Below, one piece after another: positions 7,935-12,303 of a stretch of 12,303 nt of DNA. Origin of the DNA: Bacteroidota bacterium (GTDB lineage: Bacteria > Bacteroidota > Bacteroidia > Chitinophagales > Chitinophagaceae); the NCBI GenBank assembly GCA_021824855.1, contig JAKAJX010000227.1, positions 1 through 12,303 on the forward strand. Direction: 5' to 3'. Each line of letters starts with the position of its first letter. Within the stretch, counting starts at the first letter, position 1. The position numbers and the translations under genes are program-made. A model generated the notes under the pieces. It searched no databases and had not been told where the DNA came from. It saw nothing but the letters and a program-made list of their open reading frames with translations.

Positions 7935-8140
7935 CTGTATGAAAATAGTCGGCACTCTTCGCTGGATATTTCTATTGTACTGTACGCTGCACTATGATTG
8001 GCTGCCGCAATGAAATGATAAATAATTTAAAGCCCAATATTGGAGGAAGAAAATGCTGAATAAATTATCTCGTATTATTCTATAATATTAGCGATAACTC
8101 GTGTTTTGTTTGCGAATAGAATCTTTTATGTTAATAGAAC

Positions 8141-8566
8141 TTATGTGTTGAGAGGATCTTCAAAAAAATCGTTTTCTATATTTTTTTGCCAACTGTTATA
8201 TAAATATTTTAGAGAACGTTGAATATTGTCGCAGCATTCTTCATTTTTAATAACATATTCGTAAGCTCCGTTTCGTTTTAAATTTACTGCTAATCCAACA
8301 TCTTCTTGTGCAGATACTACAATTACTTCTGTTTCGGGAGTATGATATTTAACTTGCTTAAGAACTTGTAATCCATTTGATTGAGGCATTACATAATCTA
8401 TTGTTACTACATCTGGACCTTCTTTTAAGGCATAAATAAAATCTTCGGCATTATCGAACCTTTTTACACAAAACTCCGGATTTAGCGATAAATAGTATTC
8501 CAACATGGTGCCATACCATTTGTCATCATCCAAAATGAATATTTTTAAAGGCTCTTTATTTTTCAC
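8141..8566 (-). CDS. Stand-alone response-regulator receiver domain
   Basis: This 141-residue protein is one CheY-like receiver domain with no output domain. The acidic pocket is Asp13-Asp14 in FILDDDKWYG, the phospho-acceptor is Asp57 in VVTIDYVMP, the switch Ser/Thr is Ser85 in VVSAQED, and the conserved lysine is Lys107 in YVIKNEE. All are present, so phosphorylation by a histidine kinase should be possible. After the last helix only about 20 acidic and polar residues remain (NIENDFFEDPLNT). The style of the domain (MLEYYLSLNP, IDYVMP, SAQEDVGLAVNLKRNGAYEY) is, from memory, like receivers that begin Bacteroidota NtrC-type regulators, where an AAA+ domain would follow. No kinase gene lies in the window. 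It might act through protein-protein contact or as a phosphorelay intermediate. The gene converges with kup and lies downstream of nifJ, behind a terminator. Confidence 0.93.
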   Translation of the reverse strand: MKNKEPLKIFILDDDKWYGTMLEYYLSLNPEFCVKRFDNAEDFIYALKEGPDVVTIDYVMPQSNGLQVLKQVKYHTPETEVIVVSAQEDVGLAVNLKRNGAYEYVIKNEECCDNIQRSLKYLYNSWQKNIENDFFEDPLNT

Positions 8567-8712
8567 AACTTAAATTTACGAGAAAAAAATTATTTCTCTG
8601 TTTTTATAATAATGAATTTTATGCCAAAAACTAACTTGTTCATTTTTAATTAGTTGCAAAATTCACTTCTCAGTTCAAATTCCATAATCAAGAAAAAAAA
8701 GCCTTATTTGGG

Positions 8713-8744
8713 AAATAAAAAAGGAATCTCAATGGAGATTCCTT
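8713..8744 (-). terminator. Rho-independent terminator after nifJ
   Basis: A perfect 10-bp inverted repeat (8721-8730 with 8735-8744) encloses a 4-base loop. Read on the minus strand it is followed by TTTT, an A, and TTT. It lies 28 bases after the nifJ stop. A second, weaker AT-only hairpin (8704-8718, TTATTT/AAATAA around a 3-base loop) follows on the minus strand with GGC and a run of eight Ts, and may be a backup. Together they separate nifJ from the receiver gene. Confidence 0.9.
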
Positions 8745-8772
8745 GAAGGGAATATTATATGTGTACTTCTAT

Positions 8773-11700
8773 TTATAAGCCTTTTAAAGTTACTAAACGA
8801 TCCCATTTATTGGCTCTTTGCTCTTCAGCTCTGTGCAAAAATTCTTCTGCTAATGCAGGGTCTTTGGCTTTAATTACTTTAAAGCGATTTTCGTGGTACA
8901 TAAATTCGCTTAGTGGAATTGAAGGCTCTTTACTGTCTATTACAAATCTTTGTCCTTTAGGTTTTGATGGATTGTAATGGAATAAAGGCCAATAGCCAGA
9001 TTTTACAGCAAAGTCTTGTTCGTCTGCACCTTGTGCCATATCAATACCATGTGCAATGCAATGGCTATAAGCAATAATTAAAGAAGGCCCAGGGAAAGCT
9101 TCTGCTTCTAAAATGGTTCTTAAAGTATGAGCATCATTAGCTCCCATGGCAATAGTTGCAACGTAAACATTTCCATGTGCAATTGCTTGTAATGCTAAAT
9201 CTTTTTTACCTGTTTGTTTTCCGTTTACGGCAAATTTAGCACTAGAACCTAACGGAGAAGATTTAGATGCTTGTCCGCCTGTATTAGAATACACTTCAGT
9301 ATCTAATACCATAATATTAATATTTTCTCCGGTAGAAATTACATGATCTAATCCACCATAACCAATATCATAAGCCCAACCATCTCCACCAATAATCCAT
9401 ATTATTTTATTAGATAAGAAATCGGCTAAATGATATAAATTATGTGCTGCATTTGTTTTTAAAACGCTTAACCGATGTTTTAATTCAATAATGAGTTCAT
9501 GTTTTATTTTGGTTTCTGCTTCATTTGTTTCAGGTGCATCAAGAATTGAATTAGCTAAATCTTCGCCTACTTCTTGTTTCATTGCATGTAATAGTGATAT
9601 GGCTGTTTCTCTTTTTTTATCACTTGCTAACTTAATACCCAATCCAAATTCGGCATTATCTTCAAATAAAGAGTTAGCCCATGCTGGTCCTACACCTTGT
9701 TTATTTGCAGTCCATGGCGTAGTTGGTAAATTACCACCAAAAATTGATGAACATCCTGTTGCATTGGCAACAATCATTTTTTCGCCATATAATTGAGTTA
9801 ACAATTTAATGTATGGTGTTTCTCCACAACCGGAGCAGGCACCCGAAAATTCGAATAATGGTTGGAAAAATTGAGATCCTTTTACTGTATTTTTATTAAT
9901 TCTTGAGCGATCTATTTCCGGAAGGTTTACAAAGAAATCCCAATTCTTAATTTCTTCTTTTTGAATAGGTAATTTATCGTGCATATTGATGGCTTTATGG
10001 CCAGCATCTTCTTTGCTTGTCATTGGGCAAAACTCAACGCATAAGGTACAACCGGTACAATCTTCTGTAGAAACTTGTAAGGTGTATGCTTCTTTAGTTT
10101 TATCCCATTCTTTACCTATTGGATCAACATGTTTAAATGCATGTGGTGCATCTTTTAATAGTTCTTTATCGTATACTTTAGGTCTAATAGCAGCATGTGG
10201 GCATATTAAAAAACATTTGCCGCATTGTGTACAAAGGTCTGCATCCCAAACAGGAACAGCATCTGCAATATTTCTTTTTTCGAATTTAGTAGTACCTGAA
10301 GGATACATACCATCAACAGGAAATGCACTTACCGGAAGATCATCTCCATCTCCGGCTATTATTTTGCCTAAAACATTTTTTACAAATTTTGGAGAATGTT
10401 TAGGAACCGCATCATCAAAAGCTTTATTGCCAATTGTAAAATTATTGTAATCTACTTCGTATAAACTATCAATAGCAATATCTACGGCATGATAATTTTT
10501 TTGTACAACGGCATCGCCTTTCTTCCAATAAGTATCGTAAATGGCTTCTTTAATTTTTTCTATCGCTTCTTCTCTTGGAAGCACATTGCTGATAGCAAAA
10601 AAACAAGTTTGTAAAATGGTGTTGATGCGATTGCCCATTCCTGTTTCTTTGGCAACATTATAGGCATTAATGGCATAAAATTTTAAATTCTTTTCAATAA
10701 TTTCTTCTTGAATTTTTTTAGGTAATTTTTGCCACAATTCCTCTTTAGGATAAGGTGTATTTAACAAAAATGTTGCACCATATTCTGCACTTTTTAGCAA
10801 ATCGAACTTGGTTAAGTAATTAAAATGATGGCAAGCAATAAAGTTGGCAGATTGAATTAGGTAAGTTGATTTAATTGGATGTTTTCCAAAACGCAGATGC
10901 GATACAGTTAATGATCCTGATTTTTTGGAATCGTACACAAAATATCCTTGCACATAATCATCGGTTTTTTCGCCAATAATTTTAATAGAATTTTTATTTG
11001 CACTTACAGTTCCATCGGCACCTAAACCATAAAATAAACCGCGGAATAAATGCTGAGAATCGAGAATAAAATCTTTATCATATTCCAAACTTAAATGCGT
11101 AACATCATCTTCTATACCTACCGTAAAATGATATTTAGGATGCTCTTTTTTTAATTCTTTAAATACTGCTTTAACCATGGCAGGTGTAAACTCTTTAGAT
11201 GATAAGCCGTATCTGCCACCTATTACGTGTGCATGATGATTTTCTTGGGCTTCGTTTAAAGCATTAATAACATCCATGTACAATGGCTCGCTATTGGCAT
11301 TAGGTTCTTTGCAACGATCTAACACCGCAATAGTTGTAACAGATTTTGGAATAGCATGAATAAAGTCTTTAATAGAAAACGGACGATATAGGCGTACCAT
11401 TAACATTCCAACATGTACTCCATGGCGTTTATTTAATTCATCTACTGTTTCTTGAACGGCACCGGCACCAGAGCCCATAATAATAATTAAGCGATCGGGA
11501 TGTGGATGGCCATAGTATTCAAATAATTTATATTTTCTTCCGGTTAAAGCGCCAAGTTTATCCATTTGTTCTTGAACAATATGCGGTACTTTTTCATAAT
11601 ACAAATTGGCTGCTTCTCTGTTTTGAAAAAATACATCTGGGTTTTGTGCTGTACCACGAATAGCAGGATGATTGGGCGATAATGCTCTACTACGGTGTGC

Positions 11701-12303
11701 ATTAATAGCATCCATATCCAACATTTCTTGAATTACATCATCGGGAATAATTTCTACTTGGGTTAATTCGTGAGAAGTACGAAAGCCGTCGAATATATTT
11801 AAGAAAGGAATTCGAGATTTTAAAGTTGCAGCTTGTGCAATTAATGCCATATCCATCACTTCTTGTGCATTATTGCCAAATAATTGCGCAAAGCCGGTTG
11901 AGCGAACGGTCATAACATCGCTATGATCTCCAAAAATAGATAAAGCGTGTGTGGCAATTGTTCTTGCTGCAATATGAAATACGGTAGGTGTTAACTCGCC
12001 GGCAATTTTAAACATATTTGGTATCATTAGTAACAACCCTTGCGATGCAGTGAAAGTTGTACCTAATGCACCGGCTTGTAATGCTCCATGCAATGTTCCG
12101 GCAGCACCGGCTTCACTTTGCATTTCAATTACTTTCGGTACTTGTCCAAATATATTTTTCATTCCTTTTGCACTCCATTCATCCGCCCACTCTCCCATAG
12201 TTGAGGAAGGTGTAATTGGATAAATAGCACAAACTTCATTGGTTTTATAAGCTATATAGGCCGCAGCTTCGTTACCATCCATAACGGTAACTTCTTTTTT
12301 GTC
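8773..12303 (-). CDS. nifJ: Pyruvate:ferredoxin (flavodoxin) oxidoreductase, homodimeric type (start cut by window edge)
   Basis: This cytoplasmic enzyme oxidises pyruvate with CoA to acetyl-CoA and CO2, passing electrons to ferredoxin or flavodoxin. The frame is open to the right edge. The ATG at 12282 is preceded in frame by DKKEVTV, and relatives begin just before such a segment, so the true start is a few codons outside. About 1176 residues are visible, close to full length. In order: the pyruvate-binding domain with YPITPSSTMGEWADEW; the EKR/linker region; two ferredoxin-type 4Fe-4S motifs, CTQCGKCFLICP (about base 10240 down to 10200) and CTGCTLCVEFCP (about 10057 down to 10020); and the thiamine-diphosphate domain with GGDGWAYDIG and LDTEVYSNTGGQ. 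The four cysteines for the cluster near thiamine diphosphate are present in ACSGCGE, NATGCSS and YSHCIAHG. The long C-terminal extension of Desulfovibrio africanus PFOR is absent. The presence of PFOR suggests anaerobic or microaerobic capacity, or a ferredoxin-dependent step. A strong terminator follows. Confidence 0.97.
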   Translation of the reverse strand, partial: DKKEVTVMDGNEAAAYIAYKTNEVCAIYPITPSSTMGEWADEWSAKGMKNIFGQVPKVIEMQSEAGAAGTLHGALQAGALGTTFTASQGLLLMIPNMFKIAGELTPTVFHIAARTIATHALSIFGDHSDVMTVRSTGFAQLFGNNAQEVMDMALIAQAATLKSRIPFLNIFDGFRTSHELTQVEIIPDDVIQEMLDMDAINAHRSRALSPNHPAIRGTAQNPDVFFQNREAANLYYEKVPHIVQEQMDKLGALTGRKYKLFEYYGHPHPDRLIIIMGSGAGAVQETVDELNKRHGVHVGMLMVRLYRPFSIKDFIHAIPKSVTTIAVLDRCKEPNANSEPLYMDVINALNEAQENHHAHVIGGRYGLSSKEFTPAMVKAVFKELKKEHPKYHFTVGIEDDVTHLSLEYDKDFILDSQHLFRGLFYGLGADGTVSANKNSIKIIGEKTDDYVQGYFVYDSKKSGSLTVSHLRFGKHPIKSTYLIQSANFIACHHFNYLTKFDLLKSAEYGATFLLNTPYPKEELWQKLPKKIQEEIIEKNLKFYAINAYNVAKETGMGNRINTILQTCFFAISNVLPREEAIEKIKEAIYDTYWKKGDAVVQKNYHAVDIAIDSLYEVDYNNFTIGNKAFDDAVPKHSPKFVKNVLGKIIAGDGDDLPVSAFPVDGMYPSGTTKFEKRNIADAVPVWDADLCTQCGKCFLICPHAAIRPKVYDKELLKDAPHAFKHVDPIGKEWDKTKEAYTLQVSTEDCTGCTLCVEFCPMTSKEDAGHKAINMHDKLPIQKEEIKNWDFFVNLPEIDRSRINKNTVKGSQFFQPLFEFSGACSGCGETPYIKLLTQLYGEKMIVANATGCSSIFGGNLPTTPWTANKQGVGPAWANSLFEDNAEFGLGIKLASDKKRETAISLLHAMKQEVGEDLANSILDAPETNEAETKIKHELIIELKHRLSVLKTNAAHNLYHLADFLSNKIIWIIGGDGWAYDIGYGGLDHVISTGENINIMVLDTEVYSNTGGQASKSSPLGSSAKFAVNGKQTGKKDLALQAIAHGNVYVATIAMGANDAHTLRTILEAEAFPGPSLIIAYSHCIAHGIDMAQGADEQDFAVKSGYWPLFHYNPSKPKGQRFVIDSKEPSIPLSEFMYHENRFKVIKAKDPALAEEFLHRAEEQRANKWDRLVTLKGL

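Noticed and set aside
7950..7964. GGCAC followed by GC, resembling a sigma-54 promoter (-24/-12).
   Set aside because: The spacing between GG and GC is 8 rather than the required 10, and it lies between convergent genes with nothing downstream to drive.
7939..8013. A 24-codon ORF from ATG to TGA just after kup.
   Set aside because: Too short, with no recognisable domain and no translation signal; the composition of the patch is noted as a finding instead.
8597..8665. TTTG and TAGTTTTTG on the minus strand upstream of the receiver gene, considered as a Bacteroidota promoter.
   Set aside because: The spacing is 23 bases and the -7 element has one extra base; not convincing in AT-rich DNA.
9986..10450. 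A 154-codon open frame on the plus strand inside nifJ, and a similar one at 9491-9796.
   Set aside because: Both lie wholly antisense to well-conserved NifJ domains, and their translations show no domain; they follow from the codon use of the real gene.

Overview
The window looks like chromosome from a low-GC member of the Bacteroidota, most likely the Chitinophagales/Chitinophagaceae. The family assignment is inferred from protein flavour and was not searched. The DNA is AT-rich, and gene starts lack Shine-Dalgarno motifs and have A-rich leaders instead, as is usual in this phylum. The proteins (LysS, Kup, an AbgB-like amidohydrolase with a signal peptide, an HSDL2-like SDR, NifJ) read as Bacteroidota versions. 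There is no tRNA, rRNA, CRISPR array, insertion sequence, integrase or obvious phage gene. No stretch over about 210 bases lacks a gene.

Layout, left to right. (1) The 3' part of lysS runs rightward and ends in a hairpin terminator. It is followed by a small DoxX-like membrane protein gene. (2) A bidirectional terminator separates that gene from a leftward block: gmk (guanylate kinase), then an HSDL2-like short-chain dehydrogenase, then an exported M20 amidohydrolase. The last two are only 21 bases apart and are probably co-transcribed. (3) Diverging from gmk is a rightward gene for a sigma-54-activator-like AAA+/Fis protein whose key activator residues are altered. The potassium transporter gene kup follows, also rightward. 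(4) Leftward again are a stand-alone response-regulator receiver and, upstream of it behind a strong terminator, a nearly complete nifJ (pyruvate:ferredoxin oxidoreductase). nifJ loses only its first few codons at the right edge.

Functionally this is mostly housekeeping: translation (LysS), GMP-to-GDP conversion (Gmk), potassium uptake (Kup) and pyruvate oxidation to acetyl-CoA with reduced ferredoxin (NifJ). The regulatory content is the part worth a second look. The AAA+/Fis protein has no receiver domain, and its GAFTGA loop, Walker B aspartate and both arginine fingers are replaced. About 2.4 kb away sits a receiver domain with no output domain. Whether they work together, or act on kup, is speculation. 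I found no convincing previously undescribed multi-gene system here.
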